Positions 52,650 to 62,100 of a stretch of 64,000 nt of DNA are shown piece by piece. The position numbers and the translations under genes are program-made. Position 1 is the stretch's first letter; each line of letters opens with the position of its first letter. Below the pieces are notes generated by a model. The model saw only the letters and a list, made by a program, of their open reading frames with translations. It was not told the origin of the DNA and made no database searches. The DNA comes from Shimazuella alba (lineage in GTDB: Bacteria > Bacillota > Bacilli > Thermoactinomycetales > Thermoactinomycetaceae). Location of the stretch: positions 16,620 through 80,619 of the forward strand of contig NZ_WUUL01000015.1 in assembly GCF_009831235.1 (NCBI RefSeq), written 5' to 3'.

Positions 52650-53852
52650 ATGGCGGATTGGGTTTCATTGGATCGTGAATATATCATGTCCACATACAGC
52701 CGGTTACCTATCATCATCGATCAAGCAAAAGGAAATTATCTTATCGATACGAATCAAAAACGGTATTTAGATTTATTTACAGGACTAGCAGTAAATATTT
52801 TAGGACACTCCCATCCGTATCTCATGAACGCGCTTCGTGCCCAGGCCGAGCGCTTCCTTCATATCTCTAATTTTTTTTACAACACTCCAGCAATTACATT
52901 AGCTCAACGATTAATCAAGGAAACCCTCGGTGAAGGGAAAGTTTATTTTTGTAGTACAGGTGCAGAAGCAACAGAAGCTGCGATTAAAAGTATTCATAAA
53001 TGGACTGTAAAGCACCAAAATGAAAAACAAGGTGTTGTTGTATTAAAAAATAGTTTCCATGGTCGTACACATGGTGCATTGCGTCTCACACGCCAACCCG
53101 GTATCTATCAAGATTTCCCTACTCTGCCGATCAAGATATATGAAGTAGAAATCAATGACTCAGAAAGTCTGCAAAAAGTTTGTGAGGAAAATAATCCAGC
53201 AGCGATATTAGTAGAGCCCATCCTTGGAGCAGGTGGAATTCTTCCTTTGACTCCAGATTTTCTTCAAACTGTCCAGTCCATCTGCGAAGCAAAAGATATA
53301 CTTTTTTGTTTAGATGAGATTCAGACTGGTGTGGGACGAACTGGCACATTGTTTGCCTATCAAGCTTATGATTTGCGACCAGACCTCATTCTTTTTGCCA
53401 AAGGAATTGGTGGGGGTTTACCTCTTGGAGGCATTATCGCTGGTAAAAAGCTGATGGATACTTTTGCACCTGGTGATCATGGCACAACCTTCTCTCCATC
53501 GCCACTGTCGGCAGCACTTGGAAACGCAGTACTAGATGTGTTATTGGATCAAAACCAGATGGAGATTGGAAAAGAGGTTGCAGATTTTTTATGGAGTGAA
53601 TTACAAAAACTCCAAAGGGAATTCGGAAACATTGTGGAACAAATAAATGGACGTGGTATGATGATTGGAATCGTTACAAATCTCGATAAATCATCTATCC
53701 AAACACTCCAACAATCTTTTCTTCAAGAAGGAATTTTAATCAATGTAACTGCTGGTACCGTAATCCGATTACTGCCACCTTTGACATTAACCAAACAAGA
53801 AGTCTCGCACTTTATTACTATTTTTCATCAATTATTATCGAAAATGGAGTAA
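52650..53852 (+). CDS. Class-III aminotransferase, probably N-acetyl-diaminopimelate aminotransferase
   Basis: A 400-residue PLP enzyme resembling acetylornithine aminotransferase (ArgD): YLDLFTGLAVNILGHSHPYL, STGAEATEAAIKSIHKW, FCLDEIQTGVGRTG and the PLP-lysine motif LFAKGIGGGLPLGG. Its place between dapH and dapL indicates that it makes N-acetyl-LL-diaminopimelate. ArgD-like enzymes are known to act on both pathways. TAGGAGG lies 12 nt before the ATG, a little far. The reaction is assigned by context. Confidence 0.88.
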   Translation: MADWVSLDREYIMSTYSRLPIIIDQAKGNYLIDTNQKRYLDLFTGLAVNILGHSHPYLMNALRAQAERFLHISNFFYNTPAITLAQRLIKETLGEGKVYFCSTGAEATEAAIKSIHKWTVKHQNEKQGVVVLKNSFHGRTHGALRLTRQPGIYQDFPTLPIKIYEVEINDSESLQKVCEENNPAAILVEPILGAGGILPLTPDFLQTVQSICEAKDILFCLDEIQTGVGRTGTLFAYQAYDLRPDLILFAKGIGGGLPLGGIIAGKKLMDTFAPGDHGTTFSPSPLSAALGNAVLDVLLDQNQMEIGKEVADFLWSELQKLQREFGNIVEQINGRGMMIGIVTNLDKSSIQTLQQSFLQEGILINVTAGTVIRLLPPLTLTKQEVSHFITIFHQLLSKME

Positions 53853-53857
53853 CGCTT

Positions 53858-54982
53858 ATGACTGTTTCTTTGGATAATTGGATACAAATCAGACGCCAAC
53901 TGCATCAAATACCAGAACCAGGGTATCTGGAAGAAAAAACCCAGGCTTTTTTGCTAGCACAACTGAGTGAACTTCCTAACATCGAGATCCAGACTTGGAA
54001 AACAGGTATCCTTGTTCGAGTACCAGGTACTGCTCCTCGTAAACGAATTGGTTATCGTACAGACATGGATGGACTTCCGATTCTAGAAGAAACAGGTTAT
54101 GCATTTGCATCTACTCACCCTGGCTTTATGCATGCTTGCGGGCATGACCTTCATATGACAATCGCACTCGGTTTGGTCCATCATTTCTCACATCATCGAG
54201 TTCAAGATGACCTTATTTTTATCTTTCAACCAGCAGAAGAAGGTCCTGGTGGTGCTCAGCCAATGATGGAAAGTATCGAATTCCAAACATGGCGCCCTGA
54301 TATGATCTTCGCTCTGCACATTGCTCCTGAGTATCCTGTCGGTACAATCGCTACACGACCTGGTATTTTATTTGCCAATACGTCTGAAATAAATATCCAG
54401 TTAAATGGGAAATCAGGTCATGCTGCGTACCCTCATCAAACAAATGATATGGTAGTTGCAGCAACTCAGTTATTTACGCAATTACAAACGATCATTTCTC
54501 GAAATATCAATCCTTTGGATTCTGCTGTAATCACTGTAGGAAAACTGGCAGCGGGCACAAAGGAAAACATCATAGCAGGTACAGCAGAGTTAAATGGTAC
54601 TATTCGTACGCTAACTTTGGATACGATGAAAAAAATACAAAAGCGGATAAAAGAGATCGTCGCAGGAATTGGCACTAGTTTTCAGTGTGAAGCCACACTA
54701 AATTGGGGTATGCAATACGTAGATGTAACTAATCACGAAGCCATTACTACAAACTTTATGGATTGGGCAGCAAAAAATACGGAGTATCAGGTCATGGAAT
54801 GTAGAGAAGCGATGACTGGCGAAGATTTTGGATACTTCTTAAAAGAAATACCTGGTTTTCTATTCTGGTTAGGAGTAGATACCCCTTACGGATTACATCA
54901 TTCCAAAATCACACCAGATGAAAAAGCAATCGGTGTGGGAATTGATACGATGGTTCGTTACTTGGAGGAAATCGGAAATTAG
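53858..54982 (+). CDS. dapL: N-acetyldiaminopimelate deacetylase
   Basis: A 374-residue M20-family amidohydrolase with RRQLHQIPEPGYLEEKT, YRTDMDGLPILEETGY, HACGHDLHMTIALG (metal ligands) and FQPAEEGPGGAQPMM. It removes the acetyl group to give LL-diaminopimelate, completing the acetylase branch begun by dapH. The start ATG at 53858 follows GGAG at the end of the preceding gene, 5 bp downstream of its stop. Confidence 0.95.
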   Translation: MTVSLDNWIQIRRQLHQIPEPGYLEEKTQAFLLAQLSELPNIEIQTWKTGILVRVPGTAPRKRIGYRTDMDGLPILEETGYAFASTHPGFMHACGHDLHMTIALGLVHHFSHHRVQDDLIFIFQPAEEGPGGAQPMMESIEFQTWRPDMIFALHIAPEYPVGTIATRPGILFANTSEINIQLNGKSGHAAYPHQTNDMVVAATQLFTQLQTIISRNINPLDSAVITVGKLAAGTKENIIAGTAELNGTIRTLTLDTMKKIQKRIKEIVAGIGTSFQCEATLNWGMQYVDVTNHEAITTNFMDWAAKNTEYQVMECREAMTGEDFGYFLKEIPGFLFWLGVDTPYGLHHSKITPDEKAIGVGIDTMVRYLEEIGN

Positions 54983-55003
54983 TCGATAGGAGGGATAGAT
55001 TGG

Positions 55004-55942
55004 ATGAAAGCTTTAAAACAAGTTTCCCCTTTTTCGAGTAGTGGTGCTGAAAAAGCGAAACGAACAGTATTTGCACGGTTGCAACAAGACAAAAGCCTTC
55101 GAAAATTTATGCAAGAACATCCAGATATTCCTCTTTCCACCTATTGGCGTTCCCTTCCCAATGTGGGACAGTATGTAACAGAAAAAACAGCCTGTGAAAC
55201 TTGTAGAGGGCTACAAGGATGTAAAAATCTCATTGCTGGTCATACTCCAGAGTTATTGGAGTATAATGGGTTTCTTGATCTACAGATGAAACCTTGCCGC
55301 TATCAGTTAGCAGAGGAAGAATTAAAACGACGAAAATCCCTTATCCGCTGTCAGCAAATCCCTTCTGATATTCGAGAGGCAACCTTTGAAACCTTTACAC
55401 TTGAATCCAAACGTGCAAAAGCATTTCAAGCGGCCCTACATTTCTGTATCCCTTTCCGCGAAGGAAAACCAACAAAAGGCCTTTATCTTTATGGGCCATT
55501 TGGTGTAGGAAAAAGTTATCTAGCTGGGGCAATCATGAATGAGCTTGTCTTCTATGGTGTATCCACCCTCATGATTCACACATCAGCACTTTTTTCCGAA
55601 ATGAAAGATGCGATCTCGCAAAGCGGACAGGTTATTACAGAAAAATTAGAAGCAATAAAAACAGCACCTCTACTTATATTAGATGACATTGGTGCCGAAT
55701 CTTTAACACCTTGGATACGAGATGATATATTGGGTGTCATCTTGCAATACCGCATGACAGAAAAACTACCTATTATTTTTACTTCTAACCTAACCTTAGA
55801 AGAATTAGAGGAATACTTCTCCTACACTCCAAAAGGAGGAGACGAACCACTAAAAGGGCAACGAATCATGGAGCGGATCAAACACTTTGTCCAACCAATC
55901 TATGTAAATGGTATCAACCGCAGAAGTATAAATAATCCGTAA
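55004..55942 (+). CDS. dnaI: Primosomal protein DnaI (helicase loader)
   Basis: A 312-residue AAA+ protein. The N-terminal domain has a zinc-cluster pattern C64-x2-C67-x5-C73 with C98. Walker A GPFGVGKS is at 164-171 and Walker B LLILDDIGAES; the sensor IIFTSNLTLEEL follows. DnaI loads the replicative helicase DnaC onto DNA. TAGGAGGG precedes the ATG. In Bacillus it follows dnaB; here it follows dapL by 21 bp and dnaB is not present. Confidence 0.96.
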   Translation: MKALKQVSPFSSSGAEKAKRTVFARLQQDKSLRKFMQEHPDIPLSTYWRSLPNVGQYVTEKTACETCRGLQGCKNLIAGHTPELLEYNGFLDLQMKPCRYQLAEEELKRRKSLIRCQQIPSDIREATFETFTLESKRAKAFQAALHFCIPFREGKPTKGLYLYGPFGVGKSYLAGAIMNELVFYGVSTLMIHTSALFSEMKDAISQSGQVITEKLEAIKTAPLLILDDIGAESLTPWIRDDILGVILQYRMTEKLPIIFTSNLTLEELEEYFSYTPKGGDEPLKGQRIMERIKHFVQPIYVNGINRRSINNP

Positions 55943-55947
55943 ACGAT

Positions 55948-55979
55948 AAAAAGCTAACAATCGACTTGTTAGCTTTTTT
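55948..55979 (+). terminator. Terminator after dnaI
   Basis: The stem AAAAAGCTAACAA / TTGTTAGCTTTTT (13 bp) has a 5-base loop and ends in T's. Confidence 0.9.
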
Positions 55980-55987
55980 ATGTAAAT

Positions 55988-56080
55988 CTAAAAGAAACGG
56001 CTCCCCATCACTACCAAAAATAAAATGATGAGAACAAATAACAGTACAAAATAAAAATTTTTGCCCAACCATCTTATCAT
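55988..56080 (-). CDS. 30-residue membrane micropeptide
   Basis: On the minus strand GGAGAG precedes an ATG at 56080 that opens 30 codons: MIRWLGKNFYF, a hydrophobic span (VLLFVLIILFLVVM), and GSRFF. Positive charges flank the helix on both sides. It lies between the dnaI terminator and a broken plus-strand gene. Small single-helix peptides of this kind are common but poorly annotated; not recognised. Confidence 0.5.
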   Translation of the reverse strand: MIRWLGKNFYFVLLFVLIILFLVVMGSRFF

Positions 56081-56123
56081 TTCTCTCCAACCTCTTTCTA
56101 ACATTTAAAATTTAGTTTATATT

Positions 56124-56446
56124 ATGAAGAGATTTTTAATCGCATCTGTGTTATCCCTTGTCTTCACTATTTATGTATTTATCTCGCTAGCATTTGCTTA
56201 TCGTTTATATAAGATTGTTACGAATTCACCAGGAAATTATATTTATGTTCGGGATTATCTTTCCTCTTGAACTTGCAAAGTGATCGGCAAAGTATATGCT
56301 GGACAGATAGCTACTATCGTTGCTATCCAACAGGTTCCACCGTAAGCGGTTACTTTGTCACCAGGAATATATAAAAAGAGATCTATCTTGATAAAGATCA
56401 TGCAGAATTTTTATCTATGGATATGGTATCTCTACATTGGTTCTGA
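56124..56446 (+). pseudogene. Degraded secreted SH3-like domain protein
   Basis: ATG at 56124 gives a signal peptide (MKRFLIASVLSLVFTIYVFI) and NYIYVRDYLSS, then an in-frame TGA (56268-56270), after which the same frame continues as TCKVIGKVYAGQ. Shifted frames then give DSYYRCYPTGSTVSGYFVTR and EIYLDKDHAEFLSMDMVSLH. The order (VRDxxSS, VIGKVYAGQ, Tyr/Gly-rich strand) is that of bacterial SH3-like secreted proteins. At least three lesions make it non-functional. No ribosome site is strong at the ATG. Confidence 0.6.
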
Positions 56447-56532
56447 TAACGGAACTGGGCTCCCCTGTCGTTAACTATCACATACTGGTAAGAAAAAGGC
56501 AACTCCCTATGGTGGTAATCGAAATAAGAAGT

Positions 56533-57561
56533 TTAATATAAAATTTGATAATTTGTATTTTTAAGAAAATGGATCGTGACTTTTGTATATGATCCTTTTT
56601 TCGATTGAATCGACAAATCATGCCCTAGTTTAAGTGCCATTTTCTTTGCAAGGTAAAGCCCCATACCGGTGGACTTGGAATAGCTCCTTCCTATGTAACC
56701 TGTAAAGCCTTTTTCAAAGACTCGCTGGATATCTTCTTCATTGATCCCAATACCATTATCCTCAATCATCAGTCGTTTTTCTTTGCGGTCTTCCTCTACG
56801 GTGAACGAAATCGTTCCACCTTCTTTTGAATATTTCAATGCATTAGCAACGATTTGGTCGATGATAAAACCAAGCCATTTGACATCTGTACGAACCAATT
56901 GTTGAGTGTGATTTTGATGAAAGTGAATTTGTTTATGAATAAAGATTTTAGCGTATTTTTTTACACTCGCCTTAATCACTTTATCCAAAGGTTGTTCCGT
57001 GATGAAATAATCTTTTGAGAAAGAATCGATGCGTGAGTAGTAGAGGGCTTGTTCAACATAATTATCAATTTTATTCAATTCATCTTCCAGTTTATCAACC
57101 AGATCATCGAGTTGTTTGCCATTTTTATTCTCCATGAGCAATCTGCTTGCCGTAATTGGTAGCTTTACTTCATGAATCCAAGACATAATAAATTCCTGAT
57201 GATCTTTTTTCTCGTCATACAATTTTTGTAACCTCGAACTATAGTATTGATTCAACTTTTTTAACAGTTCCAAACTTATCTGTTGTTGATGATTTTGTGA
57301 TTCGGGAGCAGCCTCAAGAATTTGTTCTTGATTGATGTGCGTTACTTCATGCAATTTTTGGTAGTAGGATTTACGATATACATATCCAAGAAAAATGTAC
57401 ATCGTCGCAAAAAAAAGACAAATAGAGTTCATATAAATAATATTAGAGAAGGCGTTTTGTGGATTAACAGAAACAATGATCATCAACGAAATGAAAGTTA
57501 TCGTGACTATGTACAAGATCAAAAAATACTTTTTATCTTTGATATATTGAATGAGAGTCAT
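56533..57561 (-). CDS. BceS-type intramembrane-sensing histidine kinase
   Basis: A 342-residue kinase with two membrane helices (about 12-31 and 41-62) and almost no extracellular loop. It has a short linker, the phosphoacceptor H130 in SWIHEVKLPIT, and the ATP-binding N, G1 and G2 boxes (IVANALKYS, IEDNGIGI, GMGLYLAKKM). BceS-like kinases do not sense peptides alone; they read the state of the partner ABC transporter, here encoded divergently. Its ATG overlaps the regulator's stop (ATGA). Confidence 0.94.
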   Translation of the reverse strand: MTLIQYIKDKKYFLILYIVTITFISLMIIVSVNPQNAFSNIIYMNSICLFFATMYIFLGYVYRKSYYQKLHEVTHINQEQILEAAPESQNHQQQISLELLKKLNQYYSSRLQKLYDEKKDHQEFIMSWIHEVKLPITASRLLMENKNGKQLDDLVDKLEDELNKIDNYVEQALYYSRIDSFSKDYFITEQPLDKVIKASVKKYAKIFIHKQIHFHQNHTQQLVRTDVKWLGFIIDQIVANALKYSKEGGTISFTVEEDRKEKRLMIEDNGIGINEEDIQRVFEKGFTGYIGRSYSKSTGMGLYLAKKMALKLGHDLSIQSKKGSYTKVTIHFLKNTNYQILY

Positions 57562-58229
57562 AGGATCAAATAACCTTGTCCTTTCTTGGTTACAATCCAA
57601 TTTTTCTTTCCGATAGAATCTAGTTTTTTTCTTAAACGAACCATATTGACAGATAACGTATTTTCATCAATAAAACTTTCGTCGTCCCAAAGACTACGCA
57701 TCATATTTTTTCTTGATATAACTGTACCTTTTTGTTTCATGAGAATCTTTAAAATAATGGATTCCGTTTTGGTTAGTACAGAAGTTTGACCTTCATAACG
57801 GATTGTTCCATCTTCTAAGTTAAAAATAACTCCATCATGGTCCAATTTATTTATTTGAACATCCATATAAGAATACGATCTGCGGAGAAGTGCATTTATT
57901 TTTGCTATTAGTACATCCGTATGAAATGGTTTTTGAACATAATCATCCCCGCCTATATTCATTGACATCACCATATCCATTGGTGTGTTTCTGGAAGAGA
58001 GGAAGATCATTGGTACGTTTGAGATTTCTCTAATTTTTTGACACCAATAAAAGCCATCAAATGTAGGCAGATTGATATCCATCAAGACAAGATGGGGGTT
58101 ACTTTGCTTAAAATCCTGTAGAATGAGTTCATAATTGATAACTTTTATGGTTTCAAATCCCCATCTAATTAAGGATTCTTCTACTAAATCCCGGATTACT
58201 GGATCATCCTCTACAATCATTATTTTCAT
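57558..58229 (-). CDS. BceR-type OmpR-family response regulator
   Basis: A 223-residue regulator: receiver domain (acidic pair EDD at 7-9, phospho-acceptor D51 in VLMDINLP, K103-region VQKPF) and a C-terminal winged helix (VLTKTESIILKILMKQKG). AAAGGAGG precedes the ATG at 58229. It should bind the TNACA-N4-TGTAA site upstream of the transporter genes. Confidence 0.95.
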   Translation of the reverse strand: MKIMIVEDDPVIRDLVEESLIRWGFETIKVINYELILQDFKQSNPHLVLMDINLPTFDGFYWCQKIREISNVPMIFLSSRNTPMDMVMSMNIGGDDYVQKPFHTDVLIAKINALLRRSYSYMDVQINKLDHDGVIFNLEDGTIRYEGQTSVLTKTESIILKILMKQKGTVISRKNMMRSLWDDESFIDENTLSVNMVRLRKKLDSIGKKNWIVTKKGQGYLIL

Positions 58230-58325
58230 TTCACTGCCTCCTTTAGTGGAGCTCAAATCAGTTGACTAAGATTCATTGTAAAGGCTATCCCTTTAACTTA
58301 CAACTTTTGGCTTCATTTCTAAAAG

Positions 58326-58339
58326 TGACAAGAATGTAA
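58326..58339 (+). promoter_or_regulatory. BceR-type binding site
   Basis: TGACA-AGAA-TGTAA fits the published BceR-like pattern TNACA-N4-TGTAA exactly. It lies about 87 bp upstream of the transporter start, just ahead of a plausible promoter, in the position expected for activation. Confidence 0.75.
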
Positions 58340-58349
58340 GATTAAAATA

Positions 58350-58379
58350 TTGAACTGTAAGCCAAAGTAAAAATTTAAT
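58350..58379 (+). promoter_or_regulatory. Putative promoter of the transporter genes
   Basis: TTGAAC (58350-58355) and TTTAAT (58374-58379) are 18 bp apart, directly downstream of the BceR-type site. The -10 element is weak, as usual for activator-dependent promoters. Confidence 0.45.
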
Positions 58380-58425
58380 CGCCTACAATGATGGTGTGAA
58401 AATAATTCAATTGGAGCGAAGATAG

Positions 58426-59193
58426 ATGGAAACAGTAGTTAAAGCGACAAATGTAAAAAAAGTATATGGTTTAAAAGGCAGTATTTATACAGCTTTAGAT
58501 GATATCAATCTAACTATTGAAACAGGCGAATTTGTAGGAATTATGGGTCCCTCGGGATCTGGTAAATCAACTCTGCTTAACGTTTTGTCTACTATTGATC
58601 ATCCAACATCTGGGGATATTTTTATTGATAATACAAACTTGGCACAAATGAATGAAGATCAACTATCTGCATTTCGACGCGATAAACTCGGTTTTATCTT
58701 TCAAGACTATAACTTGTTAGATACGTTAACCGTAAGGGAAAATATTTTGCTCCCTCTTGCTCTTGCAAAAATAAAAGCGAGAGATTTGAATCAAAAGGCA
58801 GATAAAATTGCGGAGCAGTTTTTTATTGACTCCATATTAGATAAATATCCTTATCAAATTTCTGGAGGACAGAAACAACGTACAGCAGTCTGTCGTGCTA
58901 TTATAACCAATCCAAGCCTTCTGTTAGCTGATGAGCCTACTGGTGCTTTGGATTCCAGATCTGCAACGGATTTATTGGAGTGTCTGAAAGAGTTAAATGA
59001 AACAGATAAAACAACCATTTTAATGGTTACCCATGATGCTTTTGCCGCAAGTTACTGTAAAAGAGTTTTATTCATTAAAGATGGCACTATTTTTACAGAG
59101 CTTGTAAAAGGAAACACATCGAGAAAAAACTTCTTTAAGAAGATATTGGATACGTTAAGTGTTTTAGGAGGAAATGGAAATGACTTTGTTTGA
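58426..59193 (+). CDS. BceA-type ABC transporter ATPase
   Basis: A 255-residue ABC ATPase: Walker A GPSGSGKST at 41-49, Q-loop FQDYNLLDTLTVREN, signature ISGGQKQR, Walker B LLADEPTGALD and H-loop MVTHD. It energises the partner permease in Bce-type antimicrobial peptide defence. The C-terminus has an extra basic stretch (TSRKNFFKKILDTLSV). GGAG precedes the ATG by about 9 nt. It overlaps the fusion gene by 14 bp. Confidence 0.95.
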   Translation: METVVKATNVKKVYGLKGSIYTALDDINLTIETGEFVGIMGPSGSGKSTLLNVLSTIDHPTSGDIFIDNTNLAQMNEDQLSAFRRDKLGFIFQDYNLLDTLTVRENILLPLALAKIKARDLNQKADKIAEQFFIDSILDKYPYQISGGQKQRTAVCRAIITNPSLLLADEPTGALDSRSATDLLECLKELNETDKTTILMVTHDAFAASYCKRVLFIKDGTIFTELVKGNTSRKNFFKKILDTLSVLGGNGNDFV

Positions 59194-62100
59194 TATTACA
59201 AAGAAAAATATCAAAGGTAATTTCAAAAACTATTTGATATATTTCATTTCTATGTTCATGTGTGTAGTTATTTATTACACATTTGTTTCTTTGCAGTACA
59301 GTACAAAAATCGCGGATTCGATAGAATCTTCCCAAAATATGCAAATGATTTTTATGATTGCATCTATTGTTTTGATTTTGTTTGTTTTGGTTTTCATCAT
59401 GTACTCGAATAATTTTTTTACACGAAAACGAAAAAAAGAGATCGGGTTATATTCTTTACTAGGTCTTCCCAAAAAAACGATTGGGAGAATGCTTTTTTAT
59501 GAAAATCTGTTCATAGGTGGCATTGTGTTGGTAGCAGGGATTGCGATCGGGACCTTGTTTTCCAAAATGTTTACCATGATTTTAATAAAGCTATTAGGTA
59601 CAGAATTAGAAATCGGGATGACATTTTCTTTGTCAGCTCTTGTCCATACTTTGATTGTATTTCTAACGATCATCTTTTTTACATCCATACAAGGATATCG
59701 ATTGATTTACAAATTCAAATTAATTGAACTGTTTCGCTCTGATCAAGAAGGGGAATTAGAGCCTAAAGCTTCTATCATTTCAGCAATACTAGCAGTTATA
59801 TTCCTTGTTGTGGGATATGGATTTGCCTTTAGAAACTTTTCCACTAGTGAAGAAATTATGGTCAATCTGATCATCATGACTATTGGGGTTATTGTTGGCA
59901 CGATTCTCTTGTTTGATTCGTTAATCATTGTATTATTAAAAGCGATCAAAAAAAAGACAAGTTATTACTACAAAGGTATGAATTTGATCAGTATTTCAAA
60001 TTTGGTTTATCGCATTAAAGGTAATGCTCGTACGTTAAGTGTGATTACTTTATTATCTGCCACTGCTTTATGTGCTTTCAGTGTTGGTTTTGGGATGTAT
60101 CATAGTTTTGAACAATCAGCTAAGCAAAGTTCGCCTTTTAGCTATATGTTTGTTTCTCAAAGTGAATCTTTTAATAAAAAAATAGATACTATCATTCAAG
60201 ATGATAAAGAACATCCCATTAAAGCGAAGCTGACACTTCCTGTCATAAAAGTTGCTGGGGAAGCAAGCAGCTCAAAGGTATTATCCGACAGAGATAAGCA
60301 AGAAGACGACAAGCCTATAAAAATCATTTCCATGAAAGATTATAACAAAGCCGCTGATGTGTTAGGATTAAATCCTGTCCAGGAAATAGATGATAAGCAT
60401 GCCATTGCGATTCGTCCCATGTACACAGACTATACATTTGCTGATGTGTATCAAGGAAATATACTTAAAGTTGACTTACCCAAAGGGGAGGATAAAACTT
60501 TTGAATTTGCAGGAATGACTCCAGACAGAGTGATCAATTGGAGTTATCCAGACATAATGATAATAGTCAATAACAAAATGTACGATAAAATCAAAACTCA
60601 AGTTCCCCCCATTCATTATATGGGATATATGGTACAGGGACAGACGACAACCAAACAAACAGCTAATACGCTGGCGGGTGTAAGGACTCCAGAATCGAAT
60701 TTGCTTACTTTTTACTCTGAGTATCGTGTTGGGATTGAAGGAGCTGCCTTCAATGTGTTTATTTTAGGATTTCTTGGTTTGGTTTTTGTTATGGCAACTG
60801 GGAGCATTATTTATTTTAAACAATTAACAGAAGCGACAAGTGATAAGTTTCGGTACGATATTTTAAGGAAAATAGGAGTTAGCAGACAAGCGATAAACAA
60901 TGGAATAGTAAAACAAATTGCATTTATTTTCATCGTTCCATTGGTTGTTGCTCTTGTTCACTATCTCGTAATCTTGGGCTTACTGAAACGATTGTTTAGC
61001 GCTATGGCGAGTAGCGACATACTGCCTCCTATCTTAGTCTGTGTGATCGTGTTTGTTACCATTTACATCATCTACTATGTGCTGACGGTAAACTCCATCA
61101 GCAAAACAGTTAATAAAAAGTCTTCTCCATTAATCAGGAGAGTTTCACTTGCTATTGTGGCATGTATCGTTGCCATGGCAGGGATATTTCTTTGGTTCAA
61201 TCCTCCAACCTCAAATGATGATAAAATGACTGTAACGGAGAAAATAAAGTTAGAACTGCCAAAGCCAACAGGTAAATATTTAGTTGGCAGAGTAGACATG
61301 CATTTAGTTGATAAAAAACGTGTTGATCCATGGGTGAAAAATACATCAAGAGAACTCATGATCAGCATATGGTACCCTGCGCAGCAAAAGAGTAAAACAA
61401 AAGCTCTGTACATGGAGAAAAAGGCAGCAAAATATTTTGATGAAAAGTCTATTTCTTCCATTGGAGTGGATTCGGGGTTAATTGATTTGTCAGCCACTGC
61501 CACAAACGCATGGAAAGATGCACCTGTGGCAATGAATAATAAAAAACTGCCAGTTGTGATCTACTCACCAGGAGGGTCTATTCCGAGGAATTTTGGAACT
61601 GTCCTTGTAGAAGAGCTGGTGAGCAGAGGTTATATAGTGGTTACCGTTGACCACCCATACGAAACATCAGTAGTTGAGTTTCCTGACGGTCGTTTGGTAA
61701 CAGAAAAATTGCCATCTGTGAGTGCAGAGACAATTTTGAAAATGATGGATGTAAGGGTAAAAGATATTCGATTTGTCCTTAATCAATTGGAATACTTCCA
61801 AAAAGGCAACAATCCAGATCATGAAAAGCGCAATTTGCCAGCTGGACTTAACAAAGTATTGGATTTATCTCGAATCGGCATCTTTGGACATTCTGCTGGA
61901 GGAGCAACATCAGCACAATCCATGTATGAGGATCGCAGACTCGATGCGGGAATCGACATGGATGGAACAATGGGGCATGTGCCTGATCATCTATTACCAG
62001 TAGCACAAAACGGTTTGAAATCTCCTTTTATGCTGATGCATGTTGGATACACGAAGGATGGCAAGGTTGATTCTCATCTGCCTAACAAGGATCGGAATTC

